Assembly (NCBI GenBank): GCA_016291135.1 | Contig: JAEFAE010000009.1 | Coordinates: 1-64,000, forward strand | Direction of reading: 5' to 3' | Source of the DNA: Bacteroidales bacterium | GTDB taxonomy: Bacteria > Bacteroidota > Bacteroidia > Bacteroidales > F082 | Length of the DNA stretch: 64,000 bases | Shown: one piece after another, positions 33,624 to 44,600 of the stretch | How the letters are laid out: each line of letters opens with the position of its first letter | Numbering within the stretch: position 1 is the first letter of the stretch | Notes under the pieces: generated by a model | Told to the model about the DNA's origin: nothing | Seen by the model: only the letters and a program-made list of their open reading frames with translations | The model's database searches: none | Made by a program: the position numbers and the translations under genes

Positions 33624-35810
33624 ATGGACCATTCTTTACCCGACACCTATTCCGCCGAAGAAAAAGAGGAGATCCTCCGACGTTATGCGCGTCTGCTGGA
33701 AGCCTGGCATACGCGCAAGGAGCCCCAAGACCTGGAGACGGTCGAAAAAGCGTTCTACTTCGCCGTCAAAGCACACTGCAACCAACGGCGACGCACCGGC
33801 GAGCCCTACATCTACCATCCCATCGAGGTGGCCACCATCGCTGCCCAAGACATCGGGCTGGGACGGACCTCGCTGGTCTGCGCCCTCCTCCATGACGTGG
33901 TGGAAGACACCGAATACACGCTCGACGACATCACCTCGATGTTCGGCGAGAAGGTGTCGAACATCATCGACGGACTCACCAAACTCGACAAGGTGGAGAA
34001 CGCCGAGAGCATGCAGCTGGAGAACTTCAAGAAGATCATCCGCACCCTCTCCTACGATATCCGCGTGGTGCTCATCAAGCTGGCCGACCGCCTGCACAAC
34101 ATGCGCACGCTGAGTTCCATGCCGCCTCACAAGCAACTCAAGATCGCCTCCGAGACCGCCTACATCTACGCCCCGCTCGCCTACCGCCTCGGCCTGCATA
34201 CCATCAAGAACGAGCTGGAAGACCTCTCCCTGAAATACACCGACCCGGTCATCTACAACAGCATCGTCAAGCAGATGAACGACGTCCGTAGCGAACGTAT
34301 CGGACAACTCAAGGCATTCCTCGAGCCCGTCGAAGCCGCCTTCAAGGCACGAGGCATCGAGGTGCAGTCCAAGATCGTGGAACGCTCCACCCACTCCATC
34401 TGGAAGCGCATGAAGAAAAAACAGCTCACCTTCGACGAGCTGTATGGCGCCTTCCACCTCCGCTTCCTCATCGACTGTCCCCCCGAGATGGAGAAGATCG
34501 AATGCTGGAAGATCTATGCCATCATCACCGACGTCTACACGCCCAACGTCTCCAAGCTGAAAGACTGGATCTCGACCCCGAAGATCAACGGATACGAGTC
34601 GATCCACGCCGTGTTCATGGGTAACGACGGCAAGTGGGTGGAGGTGCAGATCCGCAGCCGACGCATGGACGAGATTGCCGAAAAGGGCTTCACCGCCTAC
34701 TGGCTGTACCGTGCCGACAACCAAACCGAGAGCGGCTTCGACGAATGGCTCAAGCGCGTCAACGACTTCATCAGCTCCGAGAGCGATTCGACCCTCGACT
34801 TCGTGGACACCTTTACCAACGACCTGTTTGCCGACGAGATCAAGGTGTTCACTCCCCAAGGCCGGGCCATCACCCTGCCCAAGAACGCCACCGTGCTCGA
34901 CTTCGCCTACAACATCCACTCCGAGATCGGCAACCACAGCATCGCGGCCAACGTCAACAGCCGGCTGGTCCACCTCGACCAGAAGCTCAAGACCGGCGAC
35001 CAGGTGGAGATCATCACCTCCGAATCGCAACATCCTCAGGAGAAGTGGTTCGAGTTCCTGAACACCGCCTTCGCCAAGTCGAAGCTCAAGGCGGGCATCA
35101 AGGAATACCGCCGTGCCTTCCGCGAACAGGGTGAAGAGAAGTTCAACGCCATCATGAAGAAGCTGAACCTCGAGCCCTCCAAGGCCAACCGCGCCAAGGT
35201 GATGGAGTCCGAACAGGTGTCGAGCGCCGTCGATTTCTTCTATTTCGTGGCCGAAGACAAGATCACCGAGTCCATCATCCAAAAGGTGCTGAAGCCCCAA
35301 AGCAGCAACAGCAGCTTCCTCAAATACCTCACCTTCGGGCTCCTGGGCAGCGACTCCCGCCAAAAGAAAGACGAGACCCTCGACACTCCGGGCGAGTTCG
35401 ACTTCAATGTAGCCACCTGCTGCAACCCCATCCCCGGCGACGAGGTGGTGGCCTTCAACTTCCCCGGCGAGCCGCTGCAGATCCACCGTTCCAACTGCCC
35501 CAAAGCCATCGAGATGATGTCGCGTTACGGCAACAACATCGTCAAGGCCAAGTGGCAGCCCAAGAGCGAGATCGCCTTCCTGGCCGGGCTCCAGATCACC
35601 GCCATCGACAACATCGGACTGCTCAACAAGATGACCGACCTGTTCTCCAACGAGCTGAAACTCAACCTGCATTCCTTGCAGATGGAGTCGAAACAGAACC
35701 TCGTCGAAGCCACCCTCTCGGTCTACGTCCATAGCACCAAGGAGCTGGATCTGCTGGTATCGAAACTCAACCAGTTCAAGGAGGTGAAAAAAGTTACCCG
35801 TCTTGTTTAG
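33624..35810 (+). CDS. Rel/SpoT (p)ppGpp metabolising protein
   Basis: The protein has 728 residues with the usual order: hydrolase HD domain (residues 45-200), synthetase (240-360), TGS (about 395-455), helical region, and C-terminal ACT (650-728). The hydrolase motif [12 protein letters not shown] keeps His90, Asp91, Glu94 and Asp95. In the synthetase, NGYESIH and EVQIRS are present, but the stretch [14 protein letters not shown] has Gly275 where RelSeq-type enzymes have a metal-binding Asp (FDLIAIR). The protein may therefore be mainly a hydrolase. It controls the stringent response in the cytosol. Gene symbol is withheld because rel and spoT cannot be told apart here. Confidence 0.92.
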   Translation: MDHSLPDTYSAEEKEEILRRYARLLEAWHTRKEPQDLETVEKAFYFAVKAHCNQRRRTGEPYIYHPIEVATIAAQDIGLGRTSLVCALLHDVVEDTEYTLDDITSMFGEKVSNIIDGLTKLDKVENAESMQLENFKKIIRTLSYDIRVVLIKLADRLHNMRTLSSMPPHKQLKIASETAYIYAPLAYRLGLHTIKNELEDLSLKYTDPVIYNSIVKQMNDVRSERIGQLKAFLEPVEAAFKARGIEVQSKIVERSTHSIWKRMKKKQLTFDELYGAFHLRFLIDCPPEMEKIECWKIYAIITDVYTPNVSKLKDWISTPKINGYESIHAVFMGNDGKWVEVQIRSRRMDEIAEKGFTAYWLYRADNQTESGFDEWLKRVNDFISSESDSTLDFVDTFTNDLFADEIKVFTPQGRAITLPKNATVLDFAYNIHSEIGNHSIAANVNSRLVHLDQKLKTGDQVEIITSESQHPQEKWFEFLNTAFAKSKLKAGIKEYRRAFREQGEEKFNAIMKKLNLEPSKANRAKVMESEQVSSAVDFFYFVAEDKITESIIQKVLKPQSSNSSFLKYLTFGLLGSDSRQKKDETLDTPGEFDFNVATCCNPIPGDEVVAFNFPGEPLQIHRSNCPKAIEMMSRYGNNIVKAKWQPKSEIAFLAGLQITAIDNIGLLNKMTDLFSNELKLNLHSLQMESKQNLVEATLSVYVHSTKELDLLVSKLNQFKEVKKVTRLV

Positions 35811-35830
35811 AATTATTCCGAATAAAAGAC

Positions 35831-35838
35831 TATCTTTG
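35831..35838 (+). promoter_or_regulatory. -7 box of the Fur-family gene
   Basis: TATCTTTG 22 bases upstream of the ATG at 35861. Confidence 0.65.
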
Positions 35839-35860
35839 CAACGCATACAAGAAGCCTGTC

Positions 35861-36331
35861 ATGAGAGACACGAACGAAAACATTGCGTTGACCGTCAGGA
35901 AGATATTCACGGATTATCTTCAAGAGCACAACCTCCGCAAAACCCCAGAGCGGTTTGCCATCTTGCAGGAGATCTACTCCACCAACGGGCACTTCGACAT
36001 AGAGTCGCTCTATAACCAGATGAAAAACAACAAGTATCGGGTCAGCCGCGCCACCTTGTACAACACCATCGAGCTGCTGCTCGACTGCAACCTGGTGATC
36101 AAGCACCAGTTCGGACACAACTGCTCCCAATACGAGCGCTCGTACAAGTTCCGCCAACACGACCACTTTGTGGACCTGGATACCGGCAAGGTGTTGGAGT
36201 ACTGCGACCCCCGTCTGCAGGAGATCCAGCGCACCATCGAGGAAGCGCTCGGGGTGGTGGTCACGCACCATTCGTTGGTGTTTTATGGATACAGGAAAAC
36301 AGATAACAAAGAAGACAAAAACAAAAGATAA
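35861..36331 (+). CDS. Fur-family metal-dependent repressor
   Basis: The protein has 156 residues. The winged helix includes [22 protein letters not shown] and [21 protein letters not shown]. The dimerisation and metal part reads [18 protein letters not shown] and ends HHSLVFYG. The CxxC of the structural zinc site that most Fur, Zur and PerR proteins have (CLxCG) is replaced by DLDTG. The sensory His and Glu positions around QHDHF and VTHHS appear to be kept. Which metal or stress it senses cannot be read from the sequence. purA follows, behind a repeat element. Confidence 0.88.
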   Translation: MRDTNENIALTVRKIFTDYLQEHNLRKTPERFAILQEIYSTNGHFDIESLYNQMKNNKYRVSRATLYNTIELLLDCNLVIKHQFGHNCSQYERSYKFRQHDHFVDLDTGKVLEYCDPRLQEIQRTIEEALGVVVTHHSLVFYGYRKTDNKEDKNKR

Positions 36332-36336
36332 GGAGC

Positions 36337-36400
36337 GCGCCCCTTCGGGGCGCCCTATTGGTAACCACGGGGTTGAGCGAAGGGAAACCCCTGGAAAAAA
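36337..36400. repeat. Inverted copy of the dispersed palindromic element
   Basis: A hairpin gcgcccc/ggggcgc (36337-36353) is followed by gccctattggtaaccacggg, gttgagcg and gggaaacccctgg. This segment is the reverse complement, with few changes, of 6419-6459. It forms most of the leader region of purA. Confidence 0.75.
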
Positions 36401-36410
36401 AGAAAAGAAC

Positions 36411-37688
36411 ATGAACAAAATTGACATCTTATTAGGTTTGCAGTGGGGCGACGAAGGCAAAGGCAAGGTCGTCGATGCCCTCACCCCGAATTACGACATC
36501 GTAGCCCGTTTCCAGGGCGGCCCGAACGCTGGCCATACCATCGAATTCGATGGACATAAGTTCGTGCTGCACAACATCCCATCGGGGGTGCTCACCCCGG
36601 GTTGCGTCAACCTGATCGGCAACGGCGTCATCATCGACCCCCATATCCTGAAAGGCGAGATCGAAGGCTTGCGCCAAGCCGGGTTCGACCTGCGCCAGAC
36701 CCTGCTGATCGCCAACCGCGCCCACCTGATCCTCCCCTCTCACCGCGCCTTGGATGCCGCCAACGAAAAGGCCCTCGGCAAGATGAAGGTAGGCACCACA
36801 CTGAAAGGCATCGGTCCGACCTACACCGACAAGACCGCCCGCAAGGGACTGCGCATCGGCGACATCGCCTCGCCCGACTTCCGCGCCCGATACGAAGCGC
36901 TGAAACAACACCACCTGCGCCAGATGGCCGCCATGGACTTCGACTTGAACACGGTTCAACTCGACAGCGCCAGCTTCGAGGAATACGAGAAGCTGTGGTT
37001 CGAAGGCATCGAATACCTGAAGCAATACCAGTTCGTCGACGGGGAATACTACCTCAACGAGGCCCTCGACGCTGGCAAGAAGGTGCTGGCCGAAGGCGCC
37101 CAGGGATCGATGCTCGACGTGGACTTCGGCAGCTACCCCTTTGTCACCTCCTCGAACGTCATCGCCGCCGGCGTCTGCTCCGGCCTGGGAGTCGCCCCGA
37201 GCCGCATCGGCAAGGTCTACGGCATCTTCAAGGCCTATTGCACCCGTGTTGGTACCGGCCCCTTCCCCACCGAGCTGTTCGATGCCACGGGCGAGACGCT
37301 CCGTCAGAACGGCCACGAGTTCGGCGCCACCACCGGCCGTCCGCGCCGTTGCGGCTGGCTCGACCTTCCCGCGTTGAAATATGCCGTCATGCTGAGCGGG
37401 GTCACCGACCTGATGATGATGAAGTCGGACGTCATGGACGATTTCGAGACCATCAAGGTGGCCACCGCCTACCGCTACCAAGGCCAGGAGACCCGTCACC
37501 TGCCGTTTGCCGCCTGCACCGAGACCATGGAGCCGGTTTACACGGAGCTGCCCGGATGGCAGCAGAAGATCACCGACCGCATCCCCGAGAAGCTGGAAGC
37601 CTATATCAACTATATTGAAGAATACGTCGGCGTGCCCATCAGGTTCGTCTCCTATGGCCCCGACCGGACCCAAAACATCCTCCGATAA
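36411..37688 (+). CDS. purA: Adenylosuccinate synthetase
   Basis: The protein has 425 residues. It joins IMP and aspartate with GTP on the way to AMP. Seen: GLQWGDEGKGKVVD at the N-terminus with the catalytic Asp, GGPNAGHTIEFDGHKF with the catalytic His, GTTLKGIGPTYTDKTAR, and GATTGRPRRCGWLDLPALKY. ATG 36411 begins MNKIDILLGLQWG; an open frame upstream runs through the Fur gene and the repeat and is not used. The ATP-grasp gene follows by 27 bases. Confidence 0.98.
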   Translation: MNKIDILLGLQWGDEGKGKVVDALTPNYDIVARFQGGPNAGHTIEFDGHKFVLHNIPSGVLTPGCVNLIGNGVIIDPHILKGEIEGLRQAGFDLRQTLLIANRAHLILPSHRALDAANEKALGKMKVGTTLKGIGPTYTDKTARKGLRIGDIASPDFRARYEALKQHHLRQMAAMDFDLNTVQLDSASFEEYEKLWFEGIEYLKQYQFVDGEYYLNEALDAGKKVLAEGAQGSMLDVDFGSYPFVTSSNVIAAGVCSGLGVAPSRIGKVYGIFKAYCTRVGTGPFPTELFDATGETLRQNGHEFGATTGRPRRCGWLDLPALKYAVMLSGVTDLMMMKSDVMDDFETIKVATAYRYQGQETRHLPFAACTETMEPVYTELPGWQQKITDRIPEKLEAYINYIEEYVGVPIRFVSYGPDRTQNILR

Positions 37689-37715
37689 AGAACGCCCCGA
37701 AAAGGCACAAGCAAC

Positions 37716-38867
37716 ATGATTATCCTAGAAAAACCCTACGTATCGGCGCCTTTGGTCGCCTACCTCGAAGAAAAACAACTCCCCGTCCTGCACAACGACA
37801 TGGCCGACCTGCTGGAACAGCAAGGCCACCGGCTCCACTTGCTGGACGACCAACAGTTTGTGGAACAATACAACCAGACAGGCAAACTCTATGCCGTGTC
37901 AGAAAACGCCCTGGTGTGGCTCTATGCCCAGCTGCCCGAGTCGGAACTGGTGCGGAAAGTCAAGATCCTGAAAGACAAGGCCGCGTTCCGTCGCATCTGC
38001 CAGCAGATCTACCCCGACTTCTATTATAAGGAAGTGGAGATGAAAGCGTTGCGCAGCCTGGATCCCGACACGCTTCCCCTGCCCCTGGTGCTGAAGCCCT
38101 CGGTAGGCTTCCTCAGCGTGGGCGTGTATATCGTCCGTAGCAAGGAGGAATGGCAAGCCGCCCTGGACGACATCGACCAAAACTTCGCCAAGCAATGCGC
38201 TGTGTTCCCCGAGACCGTGGTGCGCAGCGAGATGTTTGTGCTGGAGCAGTTCATCGAAGGCGAGGAATATGCCGTCGACGCCTATTACGATGCCGAAGGC
38301 AAGCCCCACATCATCAACATCTTCCATCACATCTTCAAGAGCGAGACCGACGTAAGCGACCGCCTCTACTGCATGAGCAAGCAGATCTTCGAGAGCAACT
38401 ACCCGGCTTTCAACCAGTTCTGCATCGACTTGAACGGCGTGCTGCAACTGAAGAACTTCCCGATGCATGTGGAGTTCCGTGTCGACAAGCGCACCGGACA
38501 GGCCATCCCCATCGAGGTGAACCCGTTGCGTTTTGCCGGTATGTGCCTCAACGACCTCACCCGACACACCTGTGGGCTGTTGCCCGTGCAGGCCTTCTTC
38601 GAGGGCACCCATCCCGACTACGCCACGATGTGGGACGGCATCGAGAACGATGTGTTCAGTTTCGTGGTGCTTGACAAGCCCTACGACACCAACCGCAAGC
38701 TCGACTTCGAGCGGATCCGTCGCCACTTCCACGGCGTGCTGGAGACCCGCGACATCCAGAATCCCGCCATGAGCATCTGGGGCTTCCTGTTTACGAAGAC
38801 CACCCCGGAACATCGCGACGAGCTCCAGGAGATCCTGCATACCAGCCTGGAGGAATTTATGGCTTGA
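37716..38867 (+). CDS. ATP-grasp family ligase
   Basis: The protein has 383 residues and is cytoplasmic. The ATP-grasp fold is seen in LPLVLKPSVGFLSVGVYIV (nucleotide-binding Lys), FVLEQFIEGEEYAVDAYYD and the metal-binding end IPIEVNPLRFAGM. Enzymes of this class join a carboxylate to an amine or thiol with ATP. The product is unknown. It follows purA closely in the same direction and may be co-transcribed, but no neighbouring biosynthetic gene hints at its substrate. Confidence 0.85.
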   Translation: MIILEKPYVSAPLVAYLEEKQLPVLHNDMADLLEQQGHRLHLLDDQQFVEQYNQTGKLYAVSENALVWLYAQLPESELVRKVKILKDKAAFRRICQQIYPDFYYKEVEMKALRSLDPDTLPLPLVLKPSVGFLSVGVYIVRSKEEWQAALDDIDQNFAKQCAVFPETVVRSEMFVLEQFIEGEEYAVDAYYDAEGKPHIINIFHHIFKSETDVSDRLYCMSKQIFESNYPAFNQFCIDLNGVLQLKNFPMHVEFRVDKRTGQAIPIEVNPLRFAGMCLNDLTRHTCGLLPVQAFFEGTHPDYATMWDGIENDVFSFVVLDKPYDTNRKLDFERIRRHFHGVLETRDIQNPAMSIWGFLFTKTTPEHRDELQEILHTSLEEFMA

Positions 38868-38882
38868 TCGAAAGAAAAAGCG

Positions 38883-38890
38883 TATCTTTG
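38883..38890 (+). promoter_or_regulatory. -7 box of the transglutaminase-like lipoprotein gene
   Basis: TATCTTTG 17 bases upstream of the ATG at 38908, close behind the stop of the ATP-grasp gene. Confidence 0.65.
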
Positions 38891-38907
38891 CCGAAAACAA
38901 TGGCAAC

Positions 38908-41523
38908 ATGAGATACTTCACCGCTTTCATTACCTTGATTGTCGTAGCCCTTTTGGGGACAGGCTGTGCTGACAAAAAGAACACAACGGATACCTTTAAC
39001 GAAAAGGAAGCGCTCGCCTTCCTCTATCAATACATGCCCCTTGGGGATCAGGTGGATTATCCCGAAGATTACTTCAAGGAATGCATCCATTATGCCTTCC
39101 TGGCAAAGCAGGAGCTGCCCTGGGGAAAGGTCCTCCCCGAACGCGAGTTCAAGCATTTCGTGCTCCCTCCAAGGGTGAACAACGAAAACCTCGACCGGTT
39201 CAGAGCTACCTACTATGAGGAGCTGAAAGGCCGTGTCCAGCACCTGTCGCTGTACGACGCAGCGCTCGAAGTGAACCACTGGTGCCACGAGCACGTCAAC
39301 TACAAAGGCAGCGACAGCCGCACCAGCGCTCCGATGGCCACCGTCAAGACCTCCTGGGGACGTTGCGGCGAAGAGTCCACCCTGCTTGTGACGGCCCTGC
39401 GCACCGTGGGGATCCCGGCAAGGCAGGTCTACACCCCGCGCTGGGCCCACTGCGACGACAACCACGCCTGGGTGGAGGCGTACGTCGATGGCGACTGGCA
39501 TTTCATGGGTGCCTGCGAGCCCGAGCCGGTGCTTGACCTGGGCTGGTTCAACGAACCAGCCTCCCGGACCCTCCTCCTCCACACCCGTGTGTTTGGCGAC
39601 TACGACGGTCCCGAGGAAGTCATCAGCCGCAACGCCAACTACACGGAGATCAACGTGGTGGACCATTATGCCAAGACCGCCAAGACCACCTTCAACGTAG
39701 TCGATGCCGAAGGCAGGCCGCAACCCGGAATCGCGGTCGAGTTCAAGATCTACAACTATGCCGAGTTTTGCACCGTGGTCACCAAGACCACTGACGAGAA
39801 GGGCCAGACCTGGCTCACCTCAGGCTTGGGTGCCATGATGGCGTACGCCGCCAAGGACGGGAAGTTCGGGTTCCAGGTGTTCCGCTCCGGCGAACAAGAC
39901 GCGGTCACGATCACGTTGGACCACGAGGCAGGCAGCGAAGACTGTTTTGAGTTCGACATGGTGCCGCCCGCCCCCTCAGCGAACCTCCCCGAAGTCACCC
40001 CCGAGATGCGCGCCGAAAACGACCGTCGGGGTCACTATGAGGATTCCCTGCGCAATGCCTACATCGCCGACTGCAAGAAGGCCCAACAAGACCTCATCGC
40101 CAACACGGGAAACAAGACCCTTTGCCAGATTTACGACAAAAGCTGGGGCAACTACCAGACCCTCGCCGACTTTATCCAATATGCCCAAGACCGCAAGCAG
40201 GAGACCAAAGCCGTGAACCTGCTGCAGCACCTCTCCGACAAAGACCTGCGCGACGTCTCCCTCGAGGTGCTGAAAGACCATCTCGACCACACCCCGGGAT
40301 TGGAGCAATCCATCATCTCCATGCCGCCCGAGCTTTATGAGCCCTACATCCTCAGCCCACGCATCAGCAACGAGATGATCGTGCCTTGGCGGAAGACCCT
40401 CTCCGAGCACTTTCCGGAGGCCGATAGACGCTCCTTCCACGACCATCCCGAGCAATTGACGGAATGGGTGGGCGCACACATTCACGTCGACGACGCCCTC
40501 AATCCGCAACGCATCCCGATCTCCCCGCTGGGGGTGCTGAAAGCCGGCCAGGCCGACCGTCACTCACGCGACATCTTCTTCGTGGCCATGGCCCGCAGCC
40601 TGGGCGTCGCCGCCCAGATCAACCCGGTCAATGGCAATGTGGAATACGACCGACAAGGACAATGGGTCAAAGCCGATTTCACGGCCACACAACCGGACCA
40701 AAGCAGTCGGCAAACCGCAAGCCTCGATGACGAGGCATCCGACATCAACCGCCCAACCGCCATCGGTTTCCTCGACCTTCATTACCAACCCATCGAAGGT
40801 ACGCCCGACCCGAAATACTACACCCATTTCAGCATCAAGAAGTTCGACGGCAACAGTTTCCGGCTCCTTGCCTACGACGCCCAGGACCCCGGCATCGACG
40901 ATGGCATGACCCTCTCTTCGTTTGCACATCCCACCCCCCTGGAGCCCGGCTATTATGTCCTCACCGGAGGCACCCGTCTCCCCGACGGCAGTGCCTTGAC
41001 CCACAGCCAGTTCTTCACCATTGAGCCAGGCCGGACCACCCCGATGGAACTCGTCCTGCGCAAGCCTGAAGCGGTTCAAAAAGTATTGGGTCAATTGGAT
41101 TTCGCCCTAACCTACACCCTGCCCGATTCCGACAAAGTGCTCTCCTACCCTGGCGATGCCTCCAAACCATTGATTCTCGGCCTGCTCGACCAAGGCAGCG
41201 AACCCACCACCCATGCCATGCAGGACATCAGTGCCTTCGCCCAACAATTCGAAGACAGCACGGTCGATATGATCTTTCTGTTCAACAACAAGGAAGATTA
41301 TGACAAGTTTATGTTAAAAAACTTTAACAACCTTCCCCGAGGAATCGTTTTGGGTATCCAATATGGCGAAATCCTCCAAAAAGTGTCAGAAAAAATACCG
41401 CTTAACGGTGACCAGCTTCCCGTTTTCATCCTCGCCAAGCCCAATCATGACGTGGTATTCGGTTGTTCGGGCTACACCATCGGGTTGGGTGAGCAACTGC
41501 TGAAAACCCTGTCGCAACACTAA
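38908..41523 (+). CDS. Transglutaminase-like lipoprotein
   Basis: The protein has 871 residues. MRYFTAFITLIVVALLGTGC ends in a lipobox, so it is anchored in the envelope. The transglutaminase core is WGRCGEESTLLVTALRTVG with nucleophile Cys153, DDNHAWVEAYVDG with His186, and WHFMGACEPEPVLDLGWF. Ig-like and helical regions follow. The C-terminal 160 residues hold a thioredoxin-like segment (IFLFNNKEDYDKFM, GDQLPVFILAK). Such Bacteroidota proteins may act as peptidases or cross-linkers. It is on the same strand as the protease locus but has its own -7 box and is separated from it by a promoter. Confidence 0.85.
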   Translation: MRYFTAFITLIVVALLGTGCADKKNTTDTFNEKEALAFLYQYMPLGDQVDYPEDYFKECIHYAFLAKQELPWGKVLPEREFKHFVLPPRVNNENLDRFRATYYEELKGRVQHLSLYDAALEVNHWCHEHVNYKGSDSRTSAPMATVKTSWGRCGEESTLLVTALRTVGIPARQVYTPRWAHCDDNHAWVEAYVDGDWHFMGACEPEPVLDLGWFNEPASRTLLLHTRVFGDYDGPEEVISRNANYTEINVVDHYAKTAKTTFNVVDAEGRPQPGIAVEFKIYNYAEFCTVVTKTTDEKGQTWLTSGLGAMMAYAAKDGKFGFQVFRSGEQDAVTITLDHEAGSEDCFEFDMVPPAPSANLPEVTPEMRAENDRRGHYEDSLRNAYIADCKKAQQDLIANTGNKTLCQIYDKSWGNYQTLADFIQYAQDRKQETKAVNLLQHLSDKDLRDVSLEVLKDHLDHTPGLEQSIISMPPELYEPYILSPRISNEMIVPWRKTLSEHFPEADRRSFHDHPEQLTEWVGAHIHVDDALNPQRIPISPLGVLKAGQADRHSRDIFFVAMARSLGVAAQINPVNGNVEYDRQGQWVKADFTATQPDQSSRQTASLDDEASDINRPTAIGFLDLHYQPIEGTPDPKYYTHFSIKKFDGNSFRLLAYDAQDPGIDDGMTLSSFAHPTPLEPGYYVLTGGTRLPDGSALTHSQFFTIEPGRTTPMELVLRKPEAVQKVLGQLDFALTYTLPDSDKVLSYPGDASKPLILGLLDQGSEPTTHAMQDISAFAQQFEDSTVDMIFLFNNKEDYDKFMLKNFNNLPRGIVLGIQYGEILQKVSEKIPLNGDQLPVFILAKPNHDVVFGCSGYTIGLGEQLLKTLSQH

Positions 41524-41622
41524 GCGTTTCCTTTCTTCTAGGGGCTTGATAGTCAACGTTTCCCCCCGAAAAAAAATAACATTTTTTAACGGGTTTGGCC
41601 ACCAATTGAACCAAAGTATTTG

Positions 41623-41630
41623 TATCTTTG
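41623..41630 (+). promoter_or_regulatory. Promoter -7 box of the protease operon
   Basis: TATCTTTG with an upstream TTG at 41606-41608. The ATG of the M14 gene is at 41674, so the leader is about 37 bases. No other TAnnTTTG was seen in the short gaps between the next three genes, so this promoter probably drives M14-K1-R1-K2. Confidence 0.65.
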
Positions 41631-41673
41631 CCACCTATTATATAAAATGGCAAAAAGTACAAATCATTTTTCT

Positions 41674-44600
41674 ATGAAACATTTTCGTTTTGTTTTCGTC
41701 ATGCTTGCCTTGGTTTGCTGCGGTAGCATGAAGGCCCAAGACCAACAATCCCTGAAAGAACTCATGCGCACACGCGGTGAGTATTATTTTACCCTCAACG
41801 TCGACGACGCCGTCAAAATACCGAACCTCGGCGAAATCTGCTCCGTTGATGGTACCAATGGCAAAATCCTGGTTGCCTATGCCAACCAACAAGAATATGA
41901 CAAACTGCTGGAATTAGGGCTCCAGCCCAACCTTCAGACCCCTCCCTCGCTACGCGAGGAAGCCAGAATGTGGGACGGCAACAAGGCCACCTATGCTTGG
42001 GACAGCTACCTGACCTACGAGCAATATGTCTCCATGATGGAAGGTTTCCCGTCCCAAGCTTTGAGTGACAGGACTTGCACCTTGATTGACTTGGGTCAAC
42101 TCGCTACCTCTGCGCACCGTCATCTCCTGGGTGTTCGTATTTACAGCGGCAACCCCTATGGCAAGCCGAAGTTCCTCTATACCTCCACTATGCACGGTGA
42201 CGAGGTGACGGGCATGATCCTCATGCTGCGACTCATCGATGAGCTCTGCACCAGCACCGACAGTCGTATCACTAGCTTATTGAACGACGTCGATATCTAT
42301 ATCTTCCCATGCACCAACCCCGACGGCACCTACCATGGTGGAAACAACACAGTAAACGGTGCTACACGTGCCAACGGCAATAGCGTTGACTTGAACCGCC
42401 ACTTCCCCGACTTCGACGATGGCGCCCATCCCGATGGCGCTTCCTACTATCAGGACGAAGCCCAGTGGATGATGGACTTGGCACAAGAATATCTGTTCAC
42501 CATGGGCGCCAACTATCACGGTGGCGCCGAGATTGTAAACTATCCTTGGGACACCTACCAACCCGTCCATCCTGACGATGCTTGGTGGCGCTATGTATCA
42601 CGTGAGTATGCCCAACTATGCCAAGCTGTCAGCTCGAGCTATATGACCACCGCTACTTATAGTGGCGACACCCCTTCGGGTATCACCAACGGCTATGCCT
42701 GGTACACCATCACGGGTAGTCGTCAGGACTATATGAACTATTACGGCCAATGCCGTGAGGTTACTATTGAATGCTCAAAGAGCAAGACACCCAGCGCCTC
42801 CCAGCTGCCTAACTTCTGGAACTACAACCACAACGCCATGCTCACCTTGATCGAAGAATGCCTCAACGGTGTGCACGGCATTGTGAAGGATGCTGTGACG
42901 CTGGATCCCCTCGAAGGGGTTTCCGTCACAGTTGAGAACCATGATGCCTTGGGGTCCTCTGTGACTTCTCACACGATCGGCGACTTCCATCGTCCCATCA
43001 AGGGGGGCACCTACACATTCACCTTTGCAAAACAAGGTTATTATCCCCAGTCGGTACAAGTCACCGTAGCTGATGGTGAAAGAGTGGATCTGGAAATCTT
43101 CCTTGAACCCAACCTCAACTTGAACCCCGATTTCGCTGCTTCCACGACCGACGTCTCTTTAGGACAAGGCATCAACTTCACCGATACTTCCGAGGGTTTG
43201 GTTACTTCCTGGCTTTGGACCTTCGAAGGCGCCACCCCCTCCACCTCTACAGAGCAAAACCCCACGGGTATCACCTACAACACCCCCGGCGACTACGATG
43301 TCACCTTGGTTGTCACCGGTCCTACTGGAAACACCGCTACCAAAGTCAAAGAAAACTACATCCATGTTGCGGAGACCATCCTCATGCAAAATGGCGAAGT
43401 AACTACTTGCAGCGGCTTGTTCTATGACTCAGGTGGAGCCAATGACCAATACGGCAACAACCTTGACTACACGATGACCTTCTATCCAGGAACTGAAGGT
43501 GCTGCGGTTTGTGTGACTTTCACTGAATTCACATTAGAGAATAACTACGACTATCTGTACGTTTACAATGGCACTTCTACCTCTGCCACATTAATCGACC
43601 AATACACGGGGGGAACTTCTCCCAACACTGTGACCGCCACCAACAACGAAGGAGCACTGACTTTCAGATTCACTTCTGATTCGGGCGTTACCAATACTGG
43701 CTGGGTCGCCACGGTGTCCTGTGTGGAAAAGCCAGAAATTACGAAGCGCTGCTATTATCTTGCAACCAACGTGGCCGCCGGTTCTTACATCATGGGATCT
43801 CTCAACGGCAACACGCTTTCCATGCCTTCCCACAACAACACCACAAATTTGATTACCTCATCGGCAACAGTCACACCGACCGATTATGGCTTCTCAGAAG
43901 AAGAGGGAACCAACCTACCGCAAGTCACCTTGACCGCATACGGGACCAACGGTCAGTATTACATTTCTTATAATGGTCGCTATCTGGCAAGATCCAATTA
44001 TGGCAGCAGCCTCACTTGGGGTACTTCCACAAGTCAATATGGCAGATGGCACATCGATTCAAACGGCATCTATGTAACCTCAACAAGTGGTTACGGTGGA
44101 AATTCGACCTACTATCTATACTACAACAACGGTTCCTTCGCGCTCAGCACCAATGCACAGAACAACATCACCTTCTACACCGAAGGCGACTGCCCTGCCA
44201 CCACCATCGAGCAAACCGTCACGTTGAATGCTGGCTGGAACTGGTGGTCCACCAACCTCGAAATCAGCAAGACTGACCTGGAGGCTGCGCTAGGCGAGTT
44301 TGGCATCCAGGTTTCTTCTCACCGTGATGGATTCGACATGCGCAACACTGCAAACGGCAACTGGATCGGCAACCTCAGCGGCTTCTGTGTCGAAAAGATG
44401 TACAAGGTTCGGGTCAGCGAAAACTGCAGCATCACCCTAAGCGGAATCGTCGTGAGCCCCGCTGACCATCCCATCACATTGACCCGTGGATGGAACTGGA
44501 TCGGATTCCCCTTGGAACAAAGCCTCTCTGTAAGCGAAGCGCTGTCCGACCTAAATCCCGAACCAGGTGATGAGATCAAATCGAAACAAAACGGTTTCTG

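Noticed and set aside
33636-35846. 736-codon open frame antisense to the Rel/SpoT gene, and similar long antisense frames (21927-23906, 25754-27550, 57530-58864, 12454-13575)
   Set aside because: Each mirrors a gene with clear conserved domains on the other strand. The translations are rich in His, Val, Asp and Leu without motifs, as expected when a GC-rich gene is read in antisense.
36168-36410. Extended N-terminus of purA
   Set aside because: The upstream frame overlaps the Fur gene and a repeat element, and ATG 36411 gives the standard PurA start.
41524-41622. Terminator between the transglutaminase gene and the protease operon
   Set aside because: There are A- and T-runs but no convincing stem next to them.
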